From assembly GCF_002278135.3 (NCBI RefSeq), contig NZ_CP029425.2:4688001-4752000 (forward strand): DNA of 64,000 bases, written 5' to 3'. Each line of letters opens with the position of its first letter. Position 1 is the first letter of the stretch. The notes beneath the pieces are model-generated. The model did no database searches. It was not told where the DNA came from and was given only the letters and a program-made list of their open reading frames with translations. Origin of the DNA: Bradyrhizobium ottawaense. GTDB lineage: Bacteria > Pseudomonadota > Alphaproteobacteria > Rhizobiales > Xanthobacteraceae. Both the position numbers and the translations under genes were made by a program. This document shows positions 1 to 7,451 of this stretch, piece by piece.

Positions 1-372
1 GGCATCGAGATTGACGGCATGCATCTGCTGCCAGATCCTGCGATCGACCGCGAGCGCATGATCGGCCTCTCGCCGCGGCGGCGATGCGCTGTGGACGAAA
101 TGCGTGATACCGCCCAACGCAGCGTCTGCGGTAGCAAGCAGCGCGTCGCACGCATCCAATTCGGCGAGATCGCCGACCCAGGGCACCGCCAGTTCTGGCC
201 TCTTGCTCGCGCCGATCGCGGCGCTCACCCGCTCCGCGCTGATGTCGGCAAACACGGTCCGGACGCCCTCGCCAACCAAGGCCTGCGCGATGGCGCGCCC
301 GATGCCGTTGCCCGCGCCGGTGACGAGCGCTGTGTCGCGGGCAGGATCGAATGGCGTGCTGAACAGGCTCAT
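1..372 (-). CDS. SDR family oxidoreductase, N-terminal part (cut by window edge)
   Basis: The reading frame runs from an ATG at 372 to the left edge without a stop, giving 124 N-terminal residues of a short-chain dehydrogenase/reductase. The Rossmann nucleotide-binding motif TGAGNGIG lies near residues 18-25, followed by a second beta strand ending in an Asp (FADIS). That pattern suggests NAD(H) preference, which is inferred from the family. The catalytic Ser-Tyr-Lys is beyond the window, so the substrate cannot be guessed. The gene reads away from the small secreted-protein gene that starts at 503. Confidence 0.85.
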   Translation of the reverse strand, partial: MSLFSTPFDPARDTALVTGAGNGIGRAIAQALVGEGVRTVFADISAERVSAAIGASKRPELAVPWVGDLAELDACDALLATADAALGGITHFVHSASPPRREADHALAVDRRIWQQMHAVNLDA

Positions 373-502
373 GTCGCTCTCCGAGGCCGGGATGCGGGCC
401 ACGATAGCGCACCGCGCCGGGGCGCGACAAATTCGCTCCGGCACCATTGCGGAGCAGCCCGCCGGACGCTAGCCTCCCAAAAAAATGGAGGAGATACCAA
501 GG

Positions 503-892
503 ATGCGCTACGGTTTCCTGATGGCTGGCCTGTTGCTGATCGCCGCTCCGGCCAAGGCCGAGGACCATCTACGCTCGACCTATGTGACCCTGGTCCTGCA
601 GGCCTTTGCCACCAAGGTCGAATGCCCGGGCACGGACGTCGTCTACCAGGATCTCGTACAGAAGGCGGCGCAGATGAAGCTGCCCGACGGCACCACCGAG
701 AAGGTGCGCAAGGCAATTGCCTGGATGCATACCGGCGGCAAGATGGGCGAGAAGCAGGACGACGATCTGATGGCCGAGGTCGCGGTGGCGACCCAGGCGA
801 CCGATCTCAACCAGCGCCGCCTCGGCATGCCCAACTGGTGCGAGGCCCAGAAGACCAACCTCGCCGGCCTGATCCGGGCCAAGGGCGGCTAG
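503..892 (+). CDS. Small exported protein of unknown function
   Basis: The product has 129 residues. It begins with a typical signal peptide (MRYGFLMAGLLLIAAPAKAE, cleavage probably after AKA), so it should be periplasmic or secreted. An in-frame ATG at 485 exists, but the GGAGGAG at 487-493 sits at the right distance to be the ribosome site for the ATG at 503, so 503 was chosen. The mature part has two Cys residues (in VECPG and NWCEA) that could form a disulfide. I do not recognise the family. Confidence 0.75.
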   Translation: MRYGFLMAGLLLIAAPAKAEDHLRSTYVTLVLQAFATKVECPGTDVVYQDLVQKAAQMKLPDGTTEKVRKAIAWMHTGGKMGEKQDDDLMAEVAVATQATDLNQRRLGMPNWCEAQKTNLAGLIRAKGG

Positions 893-1000
893 CAAGCCGG
901 CTGTCGCGGCGTTAAGCACACCGCGACGGAACCTGCGTTTCGGCCAATAATCGTCACATTCCTCGCCAGCATGCGGGCTCCTTCGCACAGGAGAAGCCCC

Positions 1001-1255
1001 ATGCGGATGACGCATCTCATGGTCGCCGGCGTGCTCGCGATGAGCGCAGCGCTGGCCGCCCCGGCACAGGCAAAGAACTCCGACGCCCAAAAGGGCGAGG
1101 ACAAATCGACCACCTCATCGTCCTCATGCAGCGCCTATCAGCAGGCGCCGGACGGATCGTGGGAGCAGCTCCCCTGCAAGGAGGCGGGCGAGCGCGGCCA
1201 GCCGCAGACGCAGCAACGATCCCCGGCACGGGGGCCGGATCGCGAGGAACGCTGA
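1001..1255 (+). CDS. Small exported Ser/Gln-rich protein, unknown function
   Basis: The product has 84 residues: a signal peptide (MRMTHLMVAGVLAMSAALAA, cleavage near AQA) and a short polar mature part with two Cys residues. The ATG at 1001 has an ACAGGAGA ribosome site at 987-994; the upstream ATG at 971 would put that site inside the gene and was rejected. The C-terminus is rich in Gln, Arg and Pro and probably unstructured. No family is recognised. Confidence 0.6.
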   Translation: MRMTHLMVAGVLAMSAALAAPAQAKNSDAQKGEDKSTTSSSSCSAYQQAPDGSWEQLPCKEAGERGQPQTQQRSPARGPDREER

Positions 1256-1274
1256 AGCGTTTCCGGTCCGGCGA

Positions 1275-1460
1275 TCAGCTCTGGTGCGGCCCGCGGATGA
1301 TCTTCATGGCGTCGGCGATGTGACGCCATTCCTTGGCCTCGTCGGCCTCGCCGCGGCCGTCGCAGGCCTGGGCCTGCTCGGCGGCCTTCGCGATCGCAGC
1401 AAATCCATGCCGCTCGAGCATCTGCCGCGCGACGGTGTGGACCTGGACCTCGGACATCAT
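1275..1460 (-). CDS. Conserved-looking small protein, unknown function
   Basis: The product has about 61 residues and no signal peptide, and is mostly predicted helical (VHTVARQMLERHGFAAIAKA, then an Ala/Glu-rich stretch and WRHIADAMKII). A GGAGAG ribosome site lies just upstream of the ATG pair at 1460/1457, which is why this start was chosen over the ATG at 1517. The amino-acid composition looks like a real cytoplasmic protein rather than a high-GC artefact. Function unknown. Confidence 0.6.
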   Translation of the reverse strand: MMSEVQVHTVARQMLERHGFAAIAKAAEQAQACDGRGEADEAKEWRHIADAMKIIRGPHQS

Positions 1461-1546
1461 GGGCGCTCTCCCGTCATGAGGATACCGCGGCGCCCGGCTC
1501 GGCGCTCCGCGTCTCACATAACGATCTCGCCGTGATCACCGTTCCG

Positions 1547-1569
1547 GCGTGCCGATCACATCGGCACGC
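1547..1569. repeat. Perfect 10-bp inverted repeat (hairpin)
   Basis: GCGTGCCGAT and ATCGGCACGC are separated by CAC. It lies between the small gene ending at 1275 (start 1460) and the min operon terminator. No T-run follows on either strand, so it is not a classic terminator; it could be an operator or an mRNA end structure. Confidence 0.5.
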
Positions 1570-1589
1570 GCTGGAACTGGACCGCCCAT

Positions 1590-1626
1590 AAAGACAAAGG
1601 CGGCCCGCTATGCCCAGCGGACCGCC
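1590..1626 (-). terminator. Rho-independent terminator of the minCDE operon
   Basis: Read on the minus strand, an 11-bp stem (GGCGGTCCGCT / AGCGGGCCGCC, one T-G wobble) with a 6-nt loop is followed by TTTGTCTTT. It lies about 40 nt after the minE stop codon, where the operon would be expected to end. Confidence 0.75.
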
Positions 1627-1666
1627 CTCTCACCCACCCCAAAGCTGGGAGTCGCCGGCCGCGTCC

Positions 1667-1948
1667 CTACGCGACCGCCGCTTTCTTGCGCTCGAAGTCG
1701 TTGGGTACCTCGATATCGACCTCCAGGGTCGATACCTCGTCGCCGCGCTCGAGCCGGACGATGACCTTGGTCGGGTCCAGCATGACGTGCTTGGACACGA
1801 CGGCGAGAATTTCCTCGCGCAGCACGCCGAGCAGATCGGGCTGGCCACGCATTCCGCGCTCATGGGCAAGCAGGATCTGCAGCCGTTCGCGTGCGACGGG
1901 TGCCGAGGCCTTCTTGCCGCGGAGAAGTCGAAGCAGACCCATGCTCAT
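1667..1948 (-). CDS. minE: Cell division topological specificity factor MinE
   Basis: MinE is the 93-residue partner that stimulates the MinD ATPase and drives Min oscillation or gradients, keeping MinC away from midcell. The N-terminal LLRLLRGKK is the membrane-targeting segment. The segment ARERLQILLAHER is the MinD-contacting anti-MinCD region, and the C-terminal half (EILAVVSKHVML through LERGDEVSTLEVDIEVP) is the dimerisation domain. The ATG at 1948 overlaps the minD stop in an ATGA, which signals translational coupling. It is the last gene of minCDE. Confidence 0.95.
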   Translation of the reverse strand: MSMGLLRLLRGKKASAPVARERLQILLAHERGMRGQPDLLGVLREEILAVVSKHVMLDPTKVIVRLERGDEVSTLEVDIEVPNDFERKKAAVA

Positions 1949-2760
1949 GCAGCCCTCCGTCGCAGCAGACGATCCATCAGACCTCTGCGCTCGGCGGGAA
2001 CATGCATCGTCACGTTCTCGCCGCAGAGGCGCTTGGCCGCGTCCATATAGGCCCGCGCCGGCGCTCCATCCGCATTCGACAGCGTCACCGGCGTGCCGAC
2101 GTTGGAGGCCTTCAACACGTCCTGGCTCTCGGGGATGATGCCGAGCAGGGGCGTTGCGAGGATCTCGAGGATGTCCTCGATGGTCAGCATCTCGCCGCGC
2201 GCGGCGCGCGAGGGGTCATAGCGGGTGATGAGGATGTGCTTCTCGACGCGCTCGCCCTTCTCGGCCCGCACGGTCTTGGAATCGAGCATGCCGATGATGC
2301 GATCGGAATCGCGCACCGAGGAGACTTCCGGGTTGGTCACGATCACGGCCTCGTCGGCAAAGCGCATGGCCATGGAGGCGCCGCGCTCGATACCGGCCGG
2401 GCTGTCGCAGATGACCCAGTCGAAGCGGGCGCGCAGATCGTCGATGACCTTGCCGACGCCCTCTTCCGTCAGTGCGTCCTTGTCGCGGGTCTGCGAGGCC
2501 GGCAGCAGCCAGAGGTTCTCCAGCCGCTTGTCCTTGATCAGTGCCTGCGGCAGTTTGGCGACGCCCTGCACCACGTTGATGAGGTCGAATACAACGCGGC
2601 GTTCGGCGCCCATCACGAGGTCGAGGTTACGCAGGCCGACGTCGAAATCGACGACGACGACCTTGTCGCCGCGTTGCGCCAGCGCAGCCCCAAGGGCGGC
2701 GGTCGTCGTGGTCTTGCCGACGCCCCCCTTGCCTGATGTCACGACCAGTACCTTTGCCAT
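1945..2760 (-). CDS. minD: Septum site-determining ATPase MinD
   Basis: MinD has 271 residues and is a membrane-associated ParA/MinD ATPase that recruits MinC to the membrane to block FtsZ rings near the poles. The deviant Walker A motif SGKGGVGKT is at residues 9-17 with the signature Lys11, and the A' region VVVDFDVGLRNLDLVMG follows. The C-terminus (GLMDRLLRRRAA) is the expected amphipathic membrane-targeting helix. It starts 19 nt after the minC stop and overlaps minE by 4 nt. Confidence 0.97.
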   Translation of the reverse strand: MAKVLVVTSGKGGVGKTTTTAALGAALAQRGDKVVVVDFDVGLRNLDLVMGAERRVVFDLINVVQGVAKLPQALIKDKRLENLWLLPASQTRDKDALTEEGVGKVIDDLRARFDWVICDSPAGIERGASMAMRFADEAVIVTNPEVSSVRDSDRIIGMLDSKTVRAEKGERVEKHILITRYDPSRAARGEMLTIEDILEILATPLLGIIPESQDVLKASNVGTPVTLSNADGAPARAYMDAAKRLCGENVTMHVPAERRGLMDRLLRRRAA

Positions 2761-2779
2761 TTCTGAAATCTCCTTCTGG

Positions 2780-3478
2780 TCAGTTCAGCGCGGTAATTCG
2801 CATGGTGTTGCCCTGCAGCCAGGCCTGGGCCGGCTTGCCGCGCAGGGCCTCGTCGATATCGTCGGCGGTCTGATAAAACCCATCGATTGCAAGCAGTTCG
2901 GCTTCGATCTTCTGGCAATAGATGCGCGCGCTCGTGCGACCGTTCACGCCCGCCATGGCGCGGCCGCGCAGCGCGCCATAGACGTGGATGGAACCGCCGG
3001 CGACGACTTCGGCACCCGACCCGACTGAGCCGAGGATGGTGACGTCGCCTTCGGGAAAGATCACGGTCTGGCCCGAGCGCACGGGGGTCTCCAGCAGCAG
3101 TGACGTCGGCTTGGCGTCGGCCTTCGTCTCGGCCTTCTTCGGCGCGTTCGGCTCGATCACGCAGCTGCGCCCGCCCGAGAGCAGCGGCGGCATCATCGGG
3201 GTCAGCCTCGCCTCCTCCACGCCCTCGATGCCGAGCACGCGGATGTTGCGGTCCTGAAGGCTGGTGAGCAGATGGCCGATCCCGGACTGGCTGAGGTCGA
3301 CCGAGGACAGGTCGATCACCACGGGCCGGCCGGCAAAGAAGCCCGGCGAACGCGCAATGGTGGCATCGATCTCGTGCAGCCAGTCCTGCACCGGAACCGT
3401 CGGCGTGAACACGAAGGCCACATAGGAGCGCCCGCGCAGGCGCACCATTTGGCGTTGAGGTTTGACTGCAGCCTCCAT
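2780..3478 (-). CDS. minC: Septum formation inhibitor MinC
   Basis: MinC has 232 residues and inhibits FtsZ polymer assembly when bound to MinD. The N-terminal domain (about 1-100) carries the FtsZ-inhibiting part with FFAGRPVVIDLSS. A linker rich in Lys/Ala follows, and then the C-terminal beta-helix domain with VRSGQTVIFPEGDVTILGSV and the RGRAMAGVNG motif that contacts MinD. It is the first gene of the min operon. A full CtrA consensus box lies about 52 nt upstream of its start. Confidence 0.95.
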   Translation of the reverse strand: MEAAVKPQRQMVRLRGRSYVAFVFTPTVPVQDWLHEIDATIARSPGFFAGRPVVIDLSSVDLSQSGIGHLLTSLQDRNIRVLGIEGVEEARLTPMMPPLLSGGRSCVIEPNAPKKAETKADAKPTSLLLETPVRSGQTVIFPEGDVTILGSVGSGAEVVAGGSIHVYGALRGRAMAGVNGRTSARIYCQKIEAELLAIDGFYQTADDIDEALRGKPAQAWLQGNTMRITALN

Positions 3479-3529
3479 ATCGGCCGACTCGTTCCCAGTT
3501 ATTGAATGGTTAACGATGCGGCGGATATG

Positions 3530-3545
3530 GTTAACGGCCGGTTAA
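3530..3545 (-). promoter_or_regulatory. CtrA binding box upstream of minC
   Basis: On the minus strand the bases read TTAACCGGCCGTTAAC, an exact match to the alphaproteobacterial CtrA consensus TTAA-N7-TTAAC. A further GGTTAAC lies at 3508-3514, between this box and minC. The box is 52 nt upstream of the minC ATG, a position compatible with direct promoter control. Cell-cycle control of min by CtrA is known in other rhizobia; here it is inferred from the motif. Confidence 0.7.
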
Positions 3546-3584
3546 TTTCTCCGCGGGGTTACGTGGGGGCAGCCGGTATTGCGC

Positions 3585-3726
3585 TCTCGTGTCCCGGACG
3601 CGCTGCGACGCGCAAGCGTTGCTGCGCCGAGCCGGGACCCAAGCCACACGGGTTGCTCCGGCGAAATGGGCCCCGGCTCTGCAGCGCACCGCCGAAGAGG
3701 CGCTGCGCTGCGTCCGGGGCACGAGA
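3585..3726. repeat. Dispersed inverted repeat, family A, copy 1
   Basis: The 142-bp element is bounded by TCTCGTGTCCCGGACGC and its inverse GCGTCCGGGGCACGAGA (16 of 17 match). The inner part contains two further facing blocks (GCCGGGACCC and GGGCCCCGGCTC). Related copies lie at 44458-44598, 47631-47757 and 62941-63065. It fills most of the gap between minC and the ABC binding-protein gene and contains no plausible gene. Confidence 0.8.
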
Positions 3727-3771
3727 TGAGGAATGCGGCGCACAGCGTTTGCAATGACGGAGGTGCCTCCC

Positions 3772-4788
3772 CTACTTCTTCACCTTGCTCGCATCCATCT
3801 TGATGCCCGGATCCAGCATCTTCGTCGTGAACGCCGTCGTCACGTCGAACGGCTTCTCCATGCCGAGATAGGTCTGGACCAGTTCATAGTCCTTCTTCAT
3901 CCGCTCGCCGTCGATCCAACCGAGCGATTTCGTCGTCGTGAACTCGTCCGTCATCAGGAACTTGATGCGCTCCCACTGGCGCTCCTGGTTCGCCTGGTCG
4001 AGACCGGAGACCTGGTCGAGCAGTGCCTTCAGGCACGGCGCGACGTCGGCGACGCAGGCCGCAAAGGCCTTCTGCGTGACGCGCACGAACTCCTCGACGA
4101 CCTTCGGGTTCTTCTGCAAGTATGCGCCGTTGACGATCAGCGAATTGCCGTAAGGGTTGAGCCCGATGTCCTTCCAGTTGACGTAGCCGAGGTCGGCCCC
4201 GAACTCGATCACCTTCAGATCGTGCTCGTTGTAGAAGTCGCTGATGATGTCGACGGTGTGGCTCTTCAGCGCCGCGATCTTCGCGGTTGGCCCGACATTG
4301 ACGAAGCCGACGGAATCCGGCGCGATGCCCGCAGCCTTGGCGAAGGCTGGCCACATCACGCGCGAGGCATCACCGGGCGGATTGCCGACCTTGTGGCCGG
4401 CAAAATCCTTCACGCCGTTCACGCCGTAGCTCTTCAGCCAGTAGAAGGTCTGCCCGGTATTGGCATAGACGCTCATCACCGCGACGGTATCGGCGCCCTT
4501 GCTCTTGGCCACCAGCATGGTGGCGAGATCGGCGACGCCGAAGGGCGAGCCGCCGGAGCCGACCTTGGCGGCGGAGACGCCCGAGCCCTTGCCGGTCTCG
4601 ATCGTGAGGTCGATGCCTGCCTTCTCGTACCAGCCTTGCGCCTTGGCATAATAATACGGCGCGTGATCGGCCGTCGGCGTCCAGTTCAGGATCAGATTGA
4701 CCGCTTCGCCCGCATGCGCGGGCGCCGCAGTTGCACCGAGCATCAGGGTCAAGACCAGGGCCGAGCCCACCGCCTGCAAACGCTTCAT
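3772..4788 (-). CDS. ABC transporter substrate-binding protein, NMT1/THI5-like
   Basis: The product has 338 residues: a signal peptide (MKRLQAVGSALVLTLMLGAT, cleavage after AHA) and a mature part that begins VNLILNWTPTADHAPYYYAK, typical of the SsuA/THI5-like binding-protein family. The ATG at 4788 has AGGAGAG at 4794-4800; the longer frame to 5043 overlaps the divergent regulator and was rejected. It should deliver an unknown small organic ligand to the permease at 5617 and ATPase at 9318. It is transcribed divergently from the TetR gene, with a shared palindrome at 4871. Similar proteins bind pyrimidines, sulfonates or riboflavin, so the ligand is open. Confidence 0.88.
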   Translation of the reverse strand: MKRLQAVGSALVLTLMLGATAAPAHAGEAVNLILNWTPTADHAPYYYAKAQGWYEKAGIDLTIETGKGSGVSAAKVGSGGSPFGVADLATMLVAKSKGADTVAVMSVYANTGQTFYWLKSYGVNGVKDFAGHKVGNPPGDASRVMWPAFAKAAGIAPDSVGFVNVGPTAKIAALKSHTVDIISDFYNEHDLKVIEFGADLGYVNWKDIGLNPYGNSLIVNGAYLQKNPKVVEEFVRVTQKAFAACVADVAPCLKALLDQVSGLDQANQERQWERIKFLMTDEFTTTKSLGWIDGERMKKDYELVQTYLGMEKPFDVTTAFTTKMLDPGIKMDASKVKK

Positions 4789-4870
4789 CGCATCTCTCCT
4801 CGTTGCCGTGACCCGGCTTGTCGCTCTCCCCTTGTGAGGATACCAATGCAACAAGCCTGTCCTCCACTTG

Positions 4871-4886
4871 TCAACTGTTTGGTTGG
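4871..4886. promoter_or_regulatory. Candidate operator 1 of the TetR regulator
   Basis: TCAACTGTTTGGTTGG, an imperfect palindrome with half-sites TCAAC/GGTTG, lies between the divergent binding-protein and TetR genes, ending 2 nt before the TetR ATG. The same pattern recurs as a perfect palindrome at 5537-5552 before the permease operon. Confidence 0.65.
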
Positions 4887-4888
4887 AA

Positions 4889-5536
4889 ATGCCCGCAAAA
4901 CGATCTGGCGACACCGTGCCGCAGCGCCGCGACCCCGTCGCCACCCGCAACAAGCTGCTGACCGCGGCGCGGCTGGAATTCGCCCGGCACGGCTTTGCGG
5001 GCGCCCGCGTCGACGAGATCGCAATGCGCGCCGGCGTCAACAAGCAGCTCGTCTACCATTATTTCGGCGACAAGGACGCGCTGTACCTCGCAGTGCTCGA
5101 ATGGGTCTATGAGGATATCCGCGAGCAGGAGCGGAAGCTCAATCTCGAAGGCCTGCCGCCGGAGAAGGCGATCCGCAAGCTGATCGAGGCTTCGTTCGAC
5201 CATCTGGCCGCACACCCTGATTTCATCGTGCTTTTGAACGACGAGAACCGCGGCGGCGCCCGCCATGTCCGCGGCTCGACACGGCTGGAAGCGATGCACT
5301 CCCCGCTGGTGAAGAGCGTCTCCCACATTCTCAACGAGGGGGTGCGCGCGGGCGTGTTCCGCAAGGGCATCGATCCCGTCCAGCTCTATATCTCCATTGC
5401 GGGCCTCAGCTATTTCTTCTTCTCCAACACGCCGACGCTGTCGGCGATCTTCGGCAAGGACCTGTCGAGCCGCACCGCACGGCGCGCCCGCCGCCGCCAT
5501 GTCGCCGATCTGGTGCTGCAGTCGCTCCGGCCATAA
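4889..5536 (+). CDS. TetR family transcriptional regulator of the ABC importer locus
   Basis: The product has 215 residues. The N-terminal helix-turn-helix domain spans about 20-65 (ARLEFARHGFAGARVDEIAM, then NKQLVYHYFGDKDALYLAVLE), the classic TetR DNA-binding signature. The C-terminal half matches TetR_C-type domains that follow RutR-like regulators. The ATG at 4889 was chosen over TTG 4868, which would start inside the palindrome. Identical-pattern palindromes flank the gene at 4871 and 5537, suggesting it represses itself, the binding protein and the downstream operon. The inducer is unknown. Confidence 0.9.
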   Translation: MPAKRSGDTVPQRRDPVATRNKLLTAARLEFARHGFAGARVDEIAMRAGVNKQLVYHYFGDKDALYLAVLEWVYEDIREQERKLNLEGLPPEKAIRKLIEASFDHLAAHPDFIVLLNDENRGGARHVRGSTRLEAMHSPLVKSVSHILNEGVRAGVFRKGIDPVQLYISIAGLSYFFFSNTPTLSAIFGKDLSSRTARRARRRHVADLVLQSLRP

Positions 5537-5552
5537 TCAACCATCTGGTTGA
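5537..5552. promoter_or_regulatory. Candidate operator 2 of the TetR regulator
   Basis: TCAACCATCTGGTTGA is a perfect 6-4-6 palindrome directly after the TetR stop codon and about 65 nt before the permease start. It matches operator 1 at 4871 in both half-sites. A promoter for the permease-to-ATPase operon is expected here. Confidence 0.7.
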
Positions 5553-5616
5553 AACTTCCCCGGAAGGCGGCTAGGCTTGCGACCTGCGGCGTCGCCGCGC
5601 CAACAGGGAGCAATCG

Positions 5617-6387
5617 GTGACAGGAGACAGCGCACGCGCCTCGCGCAGCTTTGCGATCATCCTGATCGTGCACCTCGCCGTGCTCGTGCTCTGGCAGGTC
5701 GCGGTCGACGCCTTTCACGTGCCGAAATTCATCCTGCCCTCGCCGCTCGCGACGATCCAGACGCTGGGGACCGCGAACTACGCCTGGGGCGCCAACACGC
5801 TGGTGACGGCGATCGAGATCCTCGGCGGCTTCGCGCTCGGCGCCTTCGTCGGCGTCGCGCTGGCCGTGATCTTCAGCTGGGCGCCGCTGCTCAGCCTGGT
5901 GCTGCTGCCGCTGTTCGTGACGCTGAACATGATCCCGAAGGTCGCGCTCGGCCCGCTCTTCATCGTCTGGTTCTCCTACGGCATCATTCCGAACATCCTG
6001 ATCGCCTTCAGCATCTGCTTCTTTCCGATCCTGCTCACCACCGCGCGAGGCCTGCGCGAGGTCGAGCCGGATTTGCTCGATCTCGTCAAATCCCTCCGCG
6101 GCTCGCGCTGGACGCTATTCCGCAAGATCCAGCTGCCGGGATCGCTGCCTTACGTGTTCTCCGGCATGAAGGTCGGCGCCATCCTGGCGGTCGCCGGCGC
6201 CATCGTCGGCGAGTTCATCGCCTCCGAGCGCGGGCTCGGCTACCTCATGATCCAGGTGCAGTCATCGCTCGACACGCCCGCGATGGTGATGGCCGTCGTG
6301 CTGCTGACGCTGCTCGGGGTCGCTCTCTACGGCCTCGTCCTGGTCCTCGAACGCATGTTCGTGGTCGGCGACGCAAGACAGACCTGA
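5617..6387 (+). CDS. ABC transporter permease (SsuC/TauC type)
   Basis: The product has 256 residues with about six membrane helices (for example FAIILIVHLAVLVLWQVAV near the start and AMVMAVVLLTLLGVALYGLV near the end). The cytoplasmic coupling loop is ARGLREVEPDLLDLVKSLRG, the EAA-type motif that docks on the ATPase. A GTG start at 5617 has AGGGAG at 5605-5610. It is the first gene of a five-gene co-directional operon and the only permease in it, so it probably works as a homodimer. Family members move nitrate, sulfonates, taurine or pyrimidine-like compounds. Confidence 0.9.
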   Translation: MTGDSARASRSFAIILIVHLAVLVLWQVAVDAFHVPKFILPSPLATIQTLGTANYAWGANTLVTAIEILGGFALGAFVGVALAVIFSWAPLLSLVLLPLFVTLNMIPKVALGPLFIVWFSYGIIPNILIAFSICFFPILLTTARGLREVEPDLLDLVKSLRGSRWTLFRKIQLPGSLPYVFSGMKVGAILAVAGAIVGEFIASERGLGYLMIQVQSSLDTPAMVMAVVLLTLLGVALYGLVLVLERMFVVGDARQT

Positions 6388-6413
6388 CAACGGCAGAACC
6401 AAGGGACAAATCC

Positions 6414-7451
6414 ATGCTGCTCACCCGCCAGACGCTGCCGAAGACCATTCCCGATATCGCAGCCCTCGACGAGCTGCTGTGCCGTCCGACGCAAGCGCTG
6501 ATCGACGACCTCGCCAAGGTCGAGGGCGACATCATGATCCTCGGCGTCGGCGGCAAGATGGGCCCGACGCTGGCCGGGCTGGCCAAAGCGGCCGCGCCCG
6601 ATCGCCGGATCATCGGCGTGGCCCGCTTCAGCGACGCCGGCGTGAAGGACTGGCTGCACGCGCGCGGCGTCGAAACCATCAATTGCGACCTGATGGACGA
6701 GAAGGCAATTGCGGCGCTGCCGAAGGCGCCGAACATCATCTTCATGGCCGGCCGCAAATTCGGCGCCGAGGGCGATCTGTCGCTGACCTGGGCGATGAAC
6801 GCACACGTGCCCGCCCTGGTCGCCCAGGCCTTCCCGTCCTCGCGCATCGTGGCGTTCTCGACCGGCTGCATCTATCCCTTCGTCGCTGTGGACGGCAAAG
6901 GCTCGACCGAGGACATGGCGCCGAACCCGCCCGGCGAATACGCCCAGTCCTGCGTCGGCCGCGAGCGCATGTTCGAGTATTTCTCGCACAAATTCGCAAC
7001 GCCGGGCCGGCTATTCCGTCTCAACTACGCGATCGACATGCGCTATGGCGTGTTGCACGACATCGCGACGAATGTGCTTGGCGGCACGCCGATCGACGTC
7101 AGCCTCGGTCATGTCAACTTCATCTGGCAGGGCGATGCCTCCGCGCAGGCGCTGCGCTGCCTTGCGCACTGCACCGCGCCCACATCGCCGATCAATGTCA
7201 GCGGCCACGAGATTTTGGCGGTGCGCGATCTTGCCCAGAGATTCGGCGCAAGGTTCGGCCGCGCGCCGGTGCTGACAGGCAAGGAAGAGCCGACGGCATG
7301 GCTGACCGACACGTCGAAGGCGGTCGAGCTGTTCGGCCTTCCGGTCGTCGACACCGAACAGTTGATCGCCTGGACCGCCGATTGGGTCTCGCGCGCCATG
7401 CCGAGCCTCGGCAAGCCCACCAAATACGAGGTGCGCGATGGCCGTTACTGA
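6414..7451 (+). CDS. NAD-dependent epimerase/dehydratase-like protein of the importer operon
   Basis: The product has 345 residues. The Rossmann motif is GVGGKMG at 44-50, followed by VARFSDAGVKDW and the extended-SDR segments IVAFSTGCIYP and NPPGEYAQS. The usual catalytic YxxxK reads Y176-A-Q-S-C180, so the catalytic Lys is replaced by Cys. This may mean an unusual chemistry or a substrate-binding role. It starts 26 nt after the permease and overlaps the GNAT gene by 14 nt. It probably modifies the imported compound, but the reaction cannot be named. Confidence 0.85.
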   Translation: MLLTRQTLPKTIPDIAALDELLCRPTQALIDDLAKVEGDIMILGVGGKMGPTLAGLAKAAAPDRRIIGVARFSDAGVKDWLHARGVETINCDLMDEKAIAALPKAPNIIFMAGRKFGAEGDLSLTWAMNAHVPALVAQAFPSSRIVAFSTGCIYPFVAVDGKGSTEDMAPNPPGEYAQSCVGRERMFEYFSHKFATPGRLFRLNYAIDMRYGVLHDIATNVLGGTPIDVSLGHVNFIWQGDASAQALRCLAHCTAPTSPINVSGHEILAVRDLAQRFGARFGRAPVLTGKEEPTAWLTDTSKAVELFGLPVVDTEQLIAWTADWVSRAMPSLGKPTKYEVRDGRY

